Shown: positions 21,649 to 33,989 of the stretch, piece after piece
Layout: the number at the start of each line of letters is the position of its first letter
Numbering within the stretch: the stretch's first letter is position 1
DNA from: Dipteronia dyeriana
Taxonomy: Eukaryota; Streptophyta; Magnoliopsida; Sapindales; Sapindaceae
Assembly (NCBI GenBank): GCA_032871835.1
Contig: CM065296.1
Span: forward strand, 9,558,001 to 9,622,000
DNA length: 64,000 bases
Direction of reading: 5' to 3'
Made by a program: the position numbers and the translations under genes
Notes under the pieces: model-generated
The model's input: only the letters and a program-made list of their open reading frames with translations
Databases searched by the model: none
What the model was told of the DNA's origin: nothing

Positions 21649-24485
21649 TAGGGGTGGGTACGGTTCGGTTTGGTTCGGTTTTGGGTAAAATTGAACTGAA
21701 CCAAAAATATTTCGGTTCATTCAAATTTAAACCGGTTTAAACCGAATTTCGGTTCGGTTCGGTTCGGTTCAATTTGGTTTTGGGCCTAATGGGCCATATA
21801 GCTTCTGTTTTTAAAATTAATGGTTGTTGGATACTAATTTTGACAAGCCCAAAGCCATAAAACTCAAATTAAACTTAACTTAAAAACATATTAAAAAAAA
21901 TAAATCATTTAAAAACATATTACATAATAATAAGTTAATAACAAATCCATTCTAAAATATAAAAAAACATATTAATACATTCTAAACTCCAAAATAAAAA
22001 TTCAAAAATCAGTTAATAATAGTACATTACATAATAATACCTCCCAAAAATAAATAATCCAACTCCAAATCAAAATTACAACTAAAATAACTCCAAATCA
22101 AAATTACAAGTAGTCAACTAAAATAACATTTCAATTATAGTTTCCACACCACATTCCACAATCCATATACATAAAATTATAAAAAAATGCATTCCATTTT
22201 GTCACTCCTCCAGCTGCCTACAGATAAAAAAAATGAAAAAATATATATGCATTTGTCACTCAATCTTTGGGCAATTATGCTCCATAGAAACAAAAAAATT
22301 ATAGTGAACAATTATGCATATACCAACAATTAAAGGCTTACCTTCATGGCTTCATCAATCAATCTACAATAGACAAATAGGTTACAGCAAGTCATAGAAT
22401 GGATTAAAGGCTTTGAAATGGATTTTCCTTAATCTTTAAAAATTAAAAATGAAAGTTGTTTATTTTATCGTAAAAGAGGTAACAACAGTACAATCTACAA
22501 TAGCCAAATATTTTCACAAATTGAGTCTGCAGGTCATAGAGCATCTTTAAAGCAGAGAGACTCTCATTCTCTAAAAAACTAAACTTTATCCAACCCCACC
22601 ATATATATGTCATGAAAAAACCTTAACAAAGCCACTCCCTCAATGAAACATGAAAAACGTAACCCAAAAACCTCCCAAATTATAATTACATAATAATACC
22701 TCCCAAGAATATGAAACAAATTACCGGTGGCTTTCACAAGATTCACATTGGCAAAATGATTGGAAAGAAACCCAAAATAAGGTATATTAATATATTAACA
22801 AAATTAAAATTACCTGTCTAATTTTCGCAATTCCTGTTGCAACAATGAAATCAGGAAGCTGGAATGGTTGCTTCTCAATTCCACGCTTCCCCTGAACAAA
22901 CAAAAATTCAAAACCTGATGAGATACAAATAATTTCGCACACAAAAAGAACTGCAACCAACTCAGATCACTTCAAATATATATATATATATATTCTTTAG
23001 GCGAATCTAGCCAGGGCATTAGGCACAATGGAAATGCATCTTAAATTACAAAGCAAATTAATTAGCACCTCAACATTGAACAAATCACCTATATCTAGAA
23101 TGCAAAGGTATGCCATTCTACTCCCAATTAAAGCATCAGATAAGTATCTTTATCCCAACCCACACTAGAAAACATATTTAAAACAAAAATCATTCAACGG
23201 TCCTCTTTGCAAAACACATACAAGTCCAGGTTCCATGGTTGTCACAGCCGCTACCCTGCAAGAACCACATATATACATATAAGGGAAATCTTATCGACAT
23301 GATTTTCCTCACCCCTTCCCTAAATCCCTCACGTTCACTAATCACTATTCCATCAGTATTGCATGCATATTTTAACCTAAATTAGTAAGTTTTTAGCAGG
23401 AACCACTGACCTGCAAAAATTTCCTCTTCTGACACCAATGTCTCGGCACATGAACAATATTTCGATATGCTTTCAAAAACACCAGCAGCTTAGGGTCTGC
23501 AGCAATCGCATCCCACACCTAAATATCAAATATGTGGATAAATTAGTCACCTTGAAAACAATATATATATATATATCAAAATCTACAAGAGGATATCAAA
23601 AGTATATATAGAAACAAAAATCTTGCTAATGACTGGGTAATCAGATTGACATCACAGAACTATAACCATATCTACACTTATGCTTGAAGTATATAAAAAC
23701 AAAAAATTTGAAACTGTCATGTAATCAGATTGAAATCATATAAAACTCTTAAGACATATATACTTGTACTAGTGAAACCATCATTTACCTTGCTCTCGTT
23801 CAAGTAGATCGGACGAGGTGAAGACGAGCAAATCGAACGTTGAAGAAGTGAGGCTTTGGCTTTTGGCTGAGCAAATCGGATCAGCAGATCAGATGTTGAG
23901 CAAATCGAAACACTAGAACATAGTTGAGGCTTTGGCTGGCGTCTGGCGAAGAAAATGAGCAAACCAGAAGTGAAACAAAAAAAGAAGACAAGAAGAAATT
24001 AGAAGAAGAAGAAGAAAAAGAAAATTAGGAAAAGAAGAAGCATATCGGTTTTTGTAGTTGTAGGAGAAGAAAATTGGGATAATAAGAAAACAGAGAAAGT
24101 GACAAACCTTGTAGTTGTAGGAGCAGATCGGGGGTTGATGCACGGAGTTGATGAGCAGATCGGAACACTGGAAGTCTGGAACGGAGTTGATGAATGATGA
24201 TGAGCAGAGTAAGAGAGGTTGCGTGTGTGTGTGGTGAGAAGTCTGGAATGAAAGACAGAAAGAGAATTAGAAAATTTTAGGGTTTTTTTTCTTTTATAAC
24301 CGGTTTATTTGGTTCAATCCGGTTTTTAGAAAATTAAACCGGTTTGAACCGAATAAAAATTCGGTTTTCAATTTTTAAACCGGTTTAAACCGAATTAATT
24401 ATACGAACCGAACCGAACACCCTTTTTTTGGTTCGGTTCGGTTCGGTTCAATTCGGTTCGGTTTGCAACTTAGTGCCCACTCCTA
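21649..24485. mobile_element. Nested non-autonomous hAT carrying captured SF3B2 exons, 2837 bp
   Basis: The termini TAGGGGTGGGTA and, inverted, TAGGAGTGGGCA are flanked by a perfect 8-bp duplication GTAAGGTA (21641-21648 and 24486-24493). Copy B has the empty site (TCAGTGTAAGGTACGCG read on its minus strand). Both ends carry GGTTCGGTTCGG and AAACCGGTTTAAACCG arrays, the usual subterminal signals of plant hAT elements. There is no transposase. The inside holds two exons matching the splicing factor gene SF3B2, so this is a Pack-type element that has picked up host gene sequence. The segment 23770-24240 is purine-strand biased and not recognised. Confidence 0.88.
22814..23518 (-). pseudogene. 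SF3B2: Captured fragment of splicing factor 3B subunit 2
   Basis: SF3B2 (SAP145) is part of the U2 snRNP SF3b complex. Two exons are visible. The first, 23518-23411, encodes 36 residues (VWDAIAADPKLLVFLKAY, then VPRHWCQKRKFLQ) and the second, 22891-22814, encodes 26 residues (GKRGIEKQPFQLPDF, then ATGIAKIRQ). Each starts after AG and ends before GT (CAG|GTCAGT and CAG|GTAATT), both are in phase 0, and neither has a stop. This is the DUF382 part of the family, which normally continues with many more exons; no others are visible here. Compared with the family, the stretch after AYRN has isoleucine and histidine in place of more usual residues. It is inside a hAT-like element, so it is a transduplicated fragment and not the functional gene. 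Confidence 0.9.
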
Positions 24486-25062
24486 GTAAGGTACGTGTTT
24501 CTTCTTCGGTTCTTCCTCGGTTCTTCCTCGGTTCTTCTTCCTCTTCTCTTCTTCTTTGTTCTTCTTCACTTCTTCGACAGGTACTTCGTATTTCGCTTTT
24601 GATTTTAGTAGAAAAAGTGATGAAAAGCTTTTTCACTTCTTCTTTCTTCACTACTTCGACAACTTTTTACGATTTTTGTTCTGATTTAAGTGATTTGAGT
24701 GATTTATGAGAGAAAGAGAACTCCTTCTTTCTTTACTTCTTCTGCTACTTAGATATTAGATTCTGATTTCTGAATTGTGAGTGAAAGAGATGAAAAGAAA
24801 GCAAGAAACCCTAATAAAATTTATAATTAGTTCCTAATATTTTTTAAAATTATAAAATTGACCCCATTTTTTTGTAAAAATAATTACAAAAGTACCCCAA
24901 ACGTGTCCTAGACGTGTCCTTGTCGTGTCTAGCGTGTCCAATCCGTGTCGAAAAGTCAAGTTCACCTAAAATTCAATGGATATGGGAAAACGCGTGTCTG
25001 ACATGTGTCGTACGTGTGTCCGTGTCCGAAACATGCTACCTCTCAAAAAAAACGTGTCTGTG

Positions 25063-25569
25063 TTTTTGTTTCGTTTCCTGCCTGGTCTCTTTTGTTTCTT
25101 GTTGTTGATCAGCTCTTTGCTATTGTGTTTTCTTGTTTCTTCTTTGATTGGTTGCGTTTAAGCCTCCTTTTTTTGATCTTTTGGGCAATGTTTTTTGATG
25201 CCCTCAGTTTTGCCCTGTTTTTTTATTGATGCCTTTGGTCTTCTTTGCCCCTTATAATATATATGGTTGTTCAAAAAAAATAGTGAAAATATGGGGTTTT
25301 AGTTTTATTTATTTTATTTTGTATGATGCAAACACAGAGATATTAGAGTTTAAAAGTTATGTTAATTCAAATTATTGAGTTTTTTTTTAAAGGGTAGGGA
25401 TTTTGTTGTTTATGTTTACAACAATAAAAAAAAATCTTGTTTTTTTTAAAGAAAATAATTTTGATTGTATATTTATTTTTGTGTTTGATTGTTGATGTTA
25501 TTAGTTTACGATTGACTGTTCTACTGATATTAGTGGTGGTTATAGGGTTCTAGACTTCTAGTGATGGTA
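25063..25569. other. Spacer between the two hAT copies
   Basis: T-rich sequence with no gene. It lies exactly between the inner termini of copies A and B, so it is the loop of a large imperfect inverted repeat. Confidence 0.6.
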
Positions 25570-28500
25570 AAAGCACGGAAGCGTTTTTTTTAGAGGTAGC
25601 ACGTGTCCGACACGGACACGAACATGCGTATGACACATGTGGACACGTGTCAGACATGTATTTTCCCGTATCTGTTGACTTTTCGGTGAACTTGACTTTC
25701 CGACACAACTTGGACACGCTTAGACATGTCTGGGATATGTCTAGGACACGTTTGAGGTACTTTTGTAATTATTTTTACAAAAAATGGGGTCAATTTTATA
25801 CTTTTAAAAATATTGTGAACTAATTATAAATTTTATTAGGGTTTCTTGCCTTCTTTTCATCTCTTTCACTCACAATTCAGAAATCAAAATCTAATATCTA
25901 AGCAACAGTCGAAGAAGTGAAGAAACAAAGAGTTCTCTTTCTCTCATAAATCACTCAAATCACTTAAATCAGAACAAAAATCCTAAAAAGCTGCCGAAAA
26001 AGTGAAGAAAAAAGAAGTGAAGAAGCTTTTCATCACTTTCTTTACTGAAATCAGAAGTGAAATACGAAGTACCTGTCGAAGAGGTGAAGAAGAACAAAGA
26101 AGAAAAGAATAGAAAGAAGAACCGAGGAAAAACCGAGGAAGAATCGAAGAAGAAACGCGTACCTTACACTGAAATCATCAGGTTTTTCTCCTTGTGGTTG
26201 CGGGCTGCCTGAGTGCCTTTCTTCTTCACTTTTTTAATTTATTTCTTATATATATTGATATTGACATACAGACATACATTGATACGAATTATTGATATAT
26301 ATATGATATTATGGGTTGTGGTTGTGGGACAAATTTGTTTAATTATGGGCAATGGCTGTTAAAAAAAAAGATATCATGGACTGTTGCTGTAGGACACATT
26401 TGTTTACTTAACTAATTAAGTGATTATGTGGGAGTAATGTGACAGTCGACATATCACAGATGTATTTAGAAATTAAATTGTTACATTGAGTTATTTATTA
26501 TTGGTTTGTTATGAAATCATTTCATTAGAAATTAAATTATGCAATTGAATTAATGAAATGTGAATACACGACAATACGACATTGAATAATTGAATGAACG
26601 AAATTATATTAATATAGTTTATTATTTATGCAATTATGCCTTATTTTCATGTGATAGTTTGTTTCATTATTTAATATTTAGTAATTAAATAAAATGAGTG
26701 ACAATTAGTGACAGTTTCCTACTTTCTTGTTATTGCCTATAATTCCAAATATGTTTTTTCAGAAAATGAGTGACAACGTGTCAATCTCTACCGACTCTAT
26801 TGGCATCGCTAATATAGCAACTAGAAATGAAACTGGTAGTGGTAGTGCTATAACTTTGAATGTCCAAGCTCCACTATGGAAGTATGTTACAAAGCTTGAT
26901 AAAGTGGGAAAAGGCGGTGGAAATGTTTCATTCCTATGCAACTTTTGTATGAATGTTTATAAAGGATCATACTCTAGAGTGAAGAATCATTTGATGAAAG
27001 TTAGGGGAAGTGGGATTGCAAGTTGCTCTAGAGATACAAATGCAAATTTATTGGAAATGCAAAAGGCAGTGGAAGAAGCGGAATTAAGGGTGCAACAATC
27101 TTTACCTAGGCATGTTCCTTTAGCCAACACATCCTCACATTATAAGACTATTGGCTCTTTTAACTCGAGTAATTATTCCAATTTACCATCTCATGAGCCA
27201 AAAAAGAGGAAGGGAATGAGTGGACCTCTTGAGAAGGCCTTCAACATTGGTGCTAGAGAAAAATTGGATGGTGAAATTGTAAGAATGTTTTACATGGGTG
27301 GCTTGTCATTTCACTTTGCACGAAATCCTTACTATGTATGTGCCTTCACAAATTCACTTCCAGGTTATGTCCCTCTAGGTTACAATGCATTACAAACTAC
27401 ACTTCTCCAAAAAGAGAAGAGTAACGATTGTTGGTGCCAATTAAGGGTACTTGGAAAACAAATGGTGTAAGTTTATACAGTGATGGATGGACAGATGTTC
27501 AAAGAAAACCCTTTAGTAACATTATGGCAGTTTATGATAGTGGACCAATGTTTTTAAGAGCCGTAAATTTTGAAGGAGATCAGAAAGATAAGTTCTTTAT
27601 TTCCAATTTGCTTGTTGATGCCATTCGAGAAATTGGTTCAGAAAATGTGGTGCATGTAATCACTGATAATGCCCCAGTTTGTAAGGCAGTGGGACTTCTT
27701 GTGGTGGTAAAGTTTCCACACATCATTTGGACACCATTTGTTGTCCATACCCTCAATCTTGCTTTGAAGAGCATTTGTTCACCATCGTCACATCCAAAAT
27801 ATGATGATATTATGGAAGAATGTGGTTGGATTGCAAAGGTTTCTAGTGATGTTTTCTTCATCAAAAATTTCATTATGAACCACAGTATGAGGTTGGCGAT
27901 GTTTAATGATCATTCCAAGTTAAAGTTGCTCTCAGTTGCCGATACACGTTTTGCTTCTACAATTGTGATGCTTAAGAGATTTAAGCAAATAAAGCAAGGT
28001 TTAGAGCAAATGGTGATTAATGAAAGATGGGATATATATAAAGATGATGAAGTGAAAATAAGTAAAAAAATATTAAATGAATATTTTTTGGTTGACATTG
28101 GCTACATTCTTAGCTATACAGCTCCTATATATGAGATTCTTCAGATGGCTGATATGGACACACCCTGTCTTCACTTGGTTTATGAGTGGTGGGATTCTAT
28201 GATAGAAAAAGTGAAGATTGCTATATTTAGAAAAGAAAGGAGACAACTTGATGATAAATCAAGGTTCTTTGATGTAGTTATGGAATTTTGGTGGAACGAT
28301 GGACTTAAAGTAGTACACCACTCCATTGCTTGGCACATTCCTTGAATCCTAGGTAAATTGGTAACATTCTAAATTTATTTACATTTCAGTCTTTAGTAAA
28401 TTCTTTACATTAAATTTTTTATGAATAATGATTTGTTTTTATTACTCTGCTTCTAGATATTATAGCCAAGAATGGCTTGGAGAGACTCCTGATCGTGTTG

Positions 28501-29335
28501 CTCCACACTAAAACCTTGAGATTGTAGTGGAAAGAAACAAATCTATTGAGAGATATTTTACAAATGATATTGAGAGAAGAAAGGTCAATGAGGAGTATGC
28601 CGCTTTTACATCGTGCCTTGGTCATTTTTCAAATCATAATTCTATAAGTGATAGAGCTTTTACGTCTCTGGTGAATTGGTGGATTGTTCATGGGACTTCC
28701 ACACCATCTCTTCAATCCATTGCTTTGAAGCTACTTCAACAACCTTGTTCATCCTCACCTCAAGTTGTTATAGAATTGGAGCACATATAATTTCATTCAT
28801 TCTTTAAGGAGGAACAAGATGACACCACAAAGAGCTGAAGATTTGGTATTTGTTCATAATAATCTTCGTCTTTTATCGAGGAAATCTCCAAGCTACAATG
28901 AAGGTGTGTTTCAATTGTGGGATGTTGGAGGGGATGGTTTTGATTCCATGGACATGGAGGACGCTGGGCTACTTGAAATTACAAACCTTTCCCTTGATGA
29001 ACCACAGTTAGAGGCCGTAGTATCTGGACCTGTTGACAATGTAATGAATGAAGTTATTTAGGAACTACTACTTTTATGAGTTTTTTTTTAATGTTTGGAC
29101 TTATATTTGTACTTTTGTAATATGTTATAACTTTTATGTGATTTATGTGATTTATGTTTTGACTTTTGAATAAATTATGCTTTTAGTTTTTCAAATTTAT
29201 ATTTGTTTAAAAATATATATATAATTTTAATTGACGTATCCTGCCATGTCCGTGTCCTAGTTTTTTAAGATTTACCGTATCCCCGTATCGTGTTGTATCC
29301 TATCCACATGTCTATCTCCTTGTTTGTGCTTCATA
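25570..29335 (+). mobile_element. hAT element B, plus orientation
   Basis: The left end AAAGCACGGAAGCG and the inverted right end TATGAAGCACAAACAAG are imperfect inverted repeats. The flanks TGATGGTA (25562-25569) and GGATGGTA (29336-29343) match at 7 of 8 positions, as expected for hAT. ACACGGACACG and CACGTGTC words crowd both ends. The element is colinear with copy A but lacks A's two nested insertions. It carries one degenerate transposase gene. Confidence 0.82.
26766..29061 (+). pseudogene. hAT transposase (BED finger, DUF659, dimerisation), copy B
   Basis: The start ATG at 26766 follows a polypyrimidine-CAG acceptor. Domains in order: BED zinc finger (CNFCMNVYKGSYSRVKNHLM, near residue 60), DUF659 core (GVSLYSDGWTDVQRKPFSNI, ENVVHVITDNAPVCKAVGLL, FPHIIWTPFVVHTLNLALK), dimerisation region (NWWIVHGTSTPSLQSIALKL) and the tail MTPQRAEDLVFVHNNLRLLS. 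An intron is likely at 28353-28456 (CCTAG|GTAAAT to TTCTAG|ATAT). Lesions: seven bases missing after EKSN (27424) relative to copy A, one base missing near 28279, TAA in place of CAA at 28509, plus two defects shared with copy A (TAA after the ERW motif and a frameshift after QQPCSSS). Inactive. Confidence 0.9.
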
Positions 29336-29468
29336 GGATGGTATTGTACAATATATGTTTTGTAAGAAAGTAATAATATTGTCTTAGATATCTAAAGTTT
29401 TGTTGAATCGATCTAGTATGTGGGTTATAAAATGAATATTTGTATGGTATTTTTTTTTTAAGAATGCT

Positions 29469-32160
29469 TGTTGATGTTTGAAATCGTATTCATAAAAACA
29501 ATACTCTTAGAGTGTACGAATCGTGAAGGAATGCACAATGACAAGTAAAGGATCGTTCCTACGAGGAAAAGTTTTTACAGATTAAAACTAATTCTAATTC
29601 TAACTAAATAAAAAGTAACCAAAATATTGTGATTGATTGATTAAATTGAAAACTAAATTTAATTAAACTAAAGCAATTAAAAAGAATTGGTCTTGATCAA
29701 TGGAAGAAAGAACTAGGTCATCAATGTAAACAAAATTCAATTAACTCATGGGTTCATTATTTATCTTTATTATGACTATTACTGTACGATCGCGGGATGA
29801 GTCACATGTTCCTAATCACTATTCACCCTTTGATCTATGGTGTGAATAATGATTGGAAAACCATTAAGTACAAAAATAAAGAACCGAAATATAAACTTTG
29901 CTTTGATCCATGCTAAAGATAATTTTTATTTATTCAAGTGAGCATTAATCAGGATTAGGTTTTGGTTTATAGTCTAACCCTAATTATTAGATAGTCTTAA
30001 CCCTAAATTTATGTCAAATAATCATCCACCATTTGATCTATGGTGTGAATGAAAATTAAAACTAATGAGAGTCAAGCAATTACGCACAATGAATAAATCA
30101 AGATTTGAATTGATAAATTAATAATTAATCCATACACGAGCATTCACAAAAGTATCACATTGATTCCCTAGTTATATGATTAGTTACACATCATGAAAAT
30201 AAAAAGAGAAGAGAAAGAAAAGATAAAACTCATCTTAGCCTTCAACGAGTTCTTCAAGTCTTCAATGATGAACTCTTCTTCATCTTCATATCTTCGATGT
30301 GTTAGATGAATGGAAGTTGTGAGGTGATGTATAGTGATGGAGTGGTAGGGGACGACCCCCCTTGGTGGCTTGGGACATCCCTTGGCTTGTATCTTTCGAA
30401 ATTAGGGTTCACAAAGGATTTAAATAGGTGTAGATCTTTAAGGCCCCGTCCTGCAACTATTTTTTAGTTCGTTTTCATTTTTATTTTTCAAAAACAATTT
30501 CGAAAACGCGTTCGTTAACCGTTTTTCATTTTATCTTCGAAAAAAAAAGAACAACAAAATCAGTGTTAAAAGTGAAATATTTGAAAAACACAAAATACTT
30601 GTTTTCTGTTTTTGTTTTTCATTTTGTTTTTTACTTTTTTTATAAAAAAAATCATTTTTTAAACTACTAATTGTACTATTATGCGTTTCATATGGCTAGA
30701 ATAAGACGGGACAAGATTTTCAAATGACTAAAGTGTCTTATATATATATACATACATAAAATATATTATTTTATATAATATTATAGAATATTAATATATA
30801 ATAAATATAATATATATTATAATTTAATTACTATATATAAATATTATATAAAATATTATATATTGTAAATAATGTTAATATTCTATAATATATATAATAT
30901 TATGATTATATAATAATATATATATATATAATATTATATATATATATATTAATACTATATATATTATATATATTTATAATGCTATTATATACAATAATAT
31001 GTTTTATATATTATATATGTAATAATATCTAATATATATATTATATATTATTATAATATGTTTATATATATATATATATATTGTAATTATTTATTTATAA
31101 TTTAAGAGTTTAGTTTTGATTAATTCATTTTTTGATATATATTTTTAAATTTAATTTAAAAATTACAATACAAAAATTATATTGGTTAATTATGTAATCA
31201 AATTGTTATACTTGTAATAATATTAAACACAAAATTGAAATTTCAATTTTTGATAGTTTTCGGTTAACCTACCAGACGTTTTTCCGTTTTCATTTTCAAA
31301 ATACAGCTTTCAGTATAAGCTACCAAACACGTTTTCAAAATTCGAAACCGAAACCAAAAATATTGTTTTCATTTTCATTTTTATTTTCGAAAAATAACAA
31401 CTGAAAAACGCTTAAAGAACAGGCCCTTAAACAATAGGGAAATCAATTCCCTTTTAGAACTACCTTTTTGGGATTTTTATCTTTCATAATCCATTAAAAT
31501 CGATTACTTATTGAAGGAAGATAAGAATTAGATGTCAACTTATTTTCCTAAGACCCTTACACAAGTCCAAGAAGGAAATATTTCTTGTTCTGATAACTTG
31601 CAAAATAAATTCTATCACTATTCACGGAATTATGACTGATTAGACCATCGAGTACTAAAATGGACATAACTTCTAAGAATATCATAATTACGATCCGAAA
31701 AGTGTGCAAAAAACTAGACTTTCGGGGTTTTCAATCCATAGATGGTAAGACACACAATTCAATCGGAGCTGAGAGATATGATCCCAGAAATCTGGTTGTT
31801 CTGCACTGGTCGAAAATCATCTTTCCGCTGTTTGTGTCGCGGTACGTGCGTTGCGTCCTATGTTGCGTTAAACCTCTAAAAATGACCACGGTTTGGGCTG
31901 CAGTTTGGACTATTCTTTCTAGGCTGCGGTCTACGCCACATAAGCTCACTAGATTTCACTATGGTTGATGCTCCGGTTCAAGCTTCTTGCCTGAGGCACG
32001 GTCTGGACCGCGGAACAACATCTTTTTTGCTCGTTTTCTCTAAAATAACATCTAACACCTTTTCTATGGAATGTGACCTACACATGCTTAGCAAACACAT
32101 AAAACAACTGATTTCAGCCTGAGAGAACAAAGCACAATAATAGGAAATTGGGACCTAACA
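29469..32160 (-). repeat. Possible solo LTR, interrupted by a MITE
   Basis: Read on the minus strand the block starts TGTTAGGTCCCAATTTCC at 32160 and ends AAACATCAACA at 29469, a TG...CA frame typical of an LTR. It includes GGATCGTTCCTACGAGG, a phrase I associate with plant gypsy LTR 3' parts. No flanking duplication was found and no internal retroelement domain is present, so the boundaries are tentative. Confidence 0.35.
30442..31426. mobile_element. MITE with AT-palindromic core, about 985 bp
   Basis: The left end GGCCCCGTCCTGCAAC and the inverted right end GGGCCTGTTCTTTAAGC are followed by matching TTTTTCA and CGAAAA words; TTAA lies at both flanks. The middle (30735-31085) is almost pure A/T with nested TATATA palindromes. 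There is no coding capacity. Family assignment is uncertain. Confidence 0.6.
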
Positions 32161-32201
32161 CATATATAGAAATAGACTGATCATTTGTATGACAACTATT
32201 A

Positions 32202-32310
32202 GTGTTTGGTATTGTAAATATTAGCATGATATTGATATATGGTAAAGTTTGTGTTTGGTATTGTAGATATTAGCATGATACTGATATATAGTAAAGTTTG
32301 TGTTTGGTGT
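32202..32310. repeat. Short tandem repeat, 49-bp unit, 2.2 copies
   Basis: GTGTTTGGTATTGTA starts at 32202 and 32251, and a truncated third copy GTGTTTGGTGTG starts at 32300. Units share TTAGCATGATA.TGATATAT.GTAAAG. Confidence 0.85.
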
Positions 32311-33492
32311 GTTTTATATGAGTTATAATTGAGCTTTTTTTTTTTGGTTTCATTCTATTTGAATAATTGTGTTAACACAACTATATTAAAGTGTATATAT
32401 GCTTAATGATTTGCAGATCTGAGAAGATGGTGTGCTTCAATGTTAGTACAAAGTTTTTGGGTGTGCAGATTGAGTATGGTGTTGATGATCCTGAAAACTA
32501 CACACTCGGGGCACTATGGGCTAATGTATATACGATAACACGTATATTCATCATTTCCTAAACCTTTAAAGAACTTCAAAACTGAGGTCAGACTGGGGAG
32601 TCCAAATTTGTTGAGTCAGATATGGAGCTGTCAGAACTCTTCAAACTATTTACTTCTAAAGAGCTAGAGACCATAAGGATTAACATCGACTTGGTGTCAC
32701 TTGCCACATTGCCTCTAGAAGAACCCCAAAATATTCTTCAAACACCAATGTAGTCCTTACATTCATGTAACTGTGGTACTCCAACAACATTAAATGTGAT
32801 AGAGTTAATTTCTATTTCTTCAACAGATGAAAAAGATGTTGATGAAGAAGTTAATACCAAAAACTGGTTTATTTCAACCCTTATCTAGTGAAGATGAAAC
32901 ATATCTACTAGAACCAGAACCTATAATAGCTACATAATAAGAGATGAAACAAAAACTGTTCATGATTCACATTATAGTAACAGTGAATGTGACTCAGACG
33001 ACGAACAACTTTCAAATGCAGCATCATTCCATGGGGAACTTGATGTTATGACAGACCTAATCAGTGATTAGGGTAGCCTAAGAAAACTTGCATTTACTAA
33101 AAGAGGGGGGCCTTTCAAGGTAGAAGGTAATGGGGAAATACATTTAGAAGTTGGGCAGTTGTTCAATCATCTTTACCACTTCAGGTAAGTGCTAAGAGAC
33201 TATGCAGTTTAAGAGAGTTCCGGTTAAAAAGATTGAAGAATGAGAAGAAAAGACACACTTCTGAATGTGCACATGGTGGATCCATGCAAGTTCTATTAAA
33301 GACAAAACAACATTTCAGCTCAAGACAATGCATAATAGCCATTCATGCCATAAGCTTCACAAAATTCAGACTAATGCTATTTGGGTTGCAAGAAGGTTTA
33401 GAAATTTGATTGAACAACAACCAAATATCCAAGTTCTGATTTTAGGATAGGAAATACAACGAATTTATAGGATGACTATCCCTACTTGGACT

Positions 33493-33899
33493 TGTTGGGA
33501 TTTATACCCTAAAGCTTGTAATATTTAAATGTTATAAAAGCATAATAAAGGAATATTCATTCTTTAAATATTGATTTATTAATATCCGTACACTTATATC
33601 ATATGTGCAAAATATCCAAGATTGTTGGATGTAATTTCTAACTAAGTATATGAGTGTCATATACAGATGAATTCAGTTTGAGACGTGCAACCTACAAAGT
33701 CTGTAAAAAGTAAATAAAGATGGGTACTTTTTTGTGGATACTTTGTTTGTGATTAATCTACAACTGCGGTTCATTCCGTAATGTATGCTGGCCTTATCCT
33801 AGACTACTCATGTAGTGACATGGGAATGGAGGCATCTTATATGATGTGACAGAGACGATCTATATGAATCTCTCACCAAGACCCGTTAAATGAAGAGTA

Positions 33900-33989
<90 letters not shown>

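Larger units (their letters stand above)
17437..25062 (-). mobile_element. hAT element A, minus orientation, carrying two nested insertions
   Basis: One end reads TATGAAGCATAGACACGG and the other, inverted, CACAGACACG followed by TAGCATGTTTCGGACACGG; both ends hold repeated ACACGGACACGG words, a hAT-like subterminal motif. The flanks TTTTTATC (17429-17436) and TTTTTGTT (25063-25070) match at 6 of 8 positions, so the exact ends are tentative. The transposase remnant lies at 20018-17728. Two insertions (20370-21419 and 21649-24485) interrupt the 5' untranslated part; removing them gives colinearity with copy B. Confidence 0.75.

Noticed and set aside
23770..24240. Second captured gene fragment in the SF3B2-carrying element
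   Set aside because: The sequence is repetitive (GAGCAAATCGGA-like words) and gives no recognisable protein on either strand.
24428..25229. Serine- and phenylalanine-rich frames
   Set aside because: They come from TTC/TTCTTC-rich leader sequence of hAT A and from T-rich spacer; the mirrored leader in copy B gives no conserved protein.
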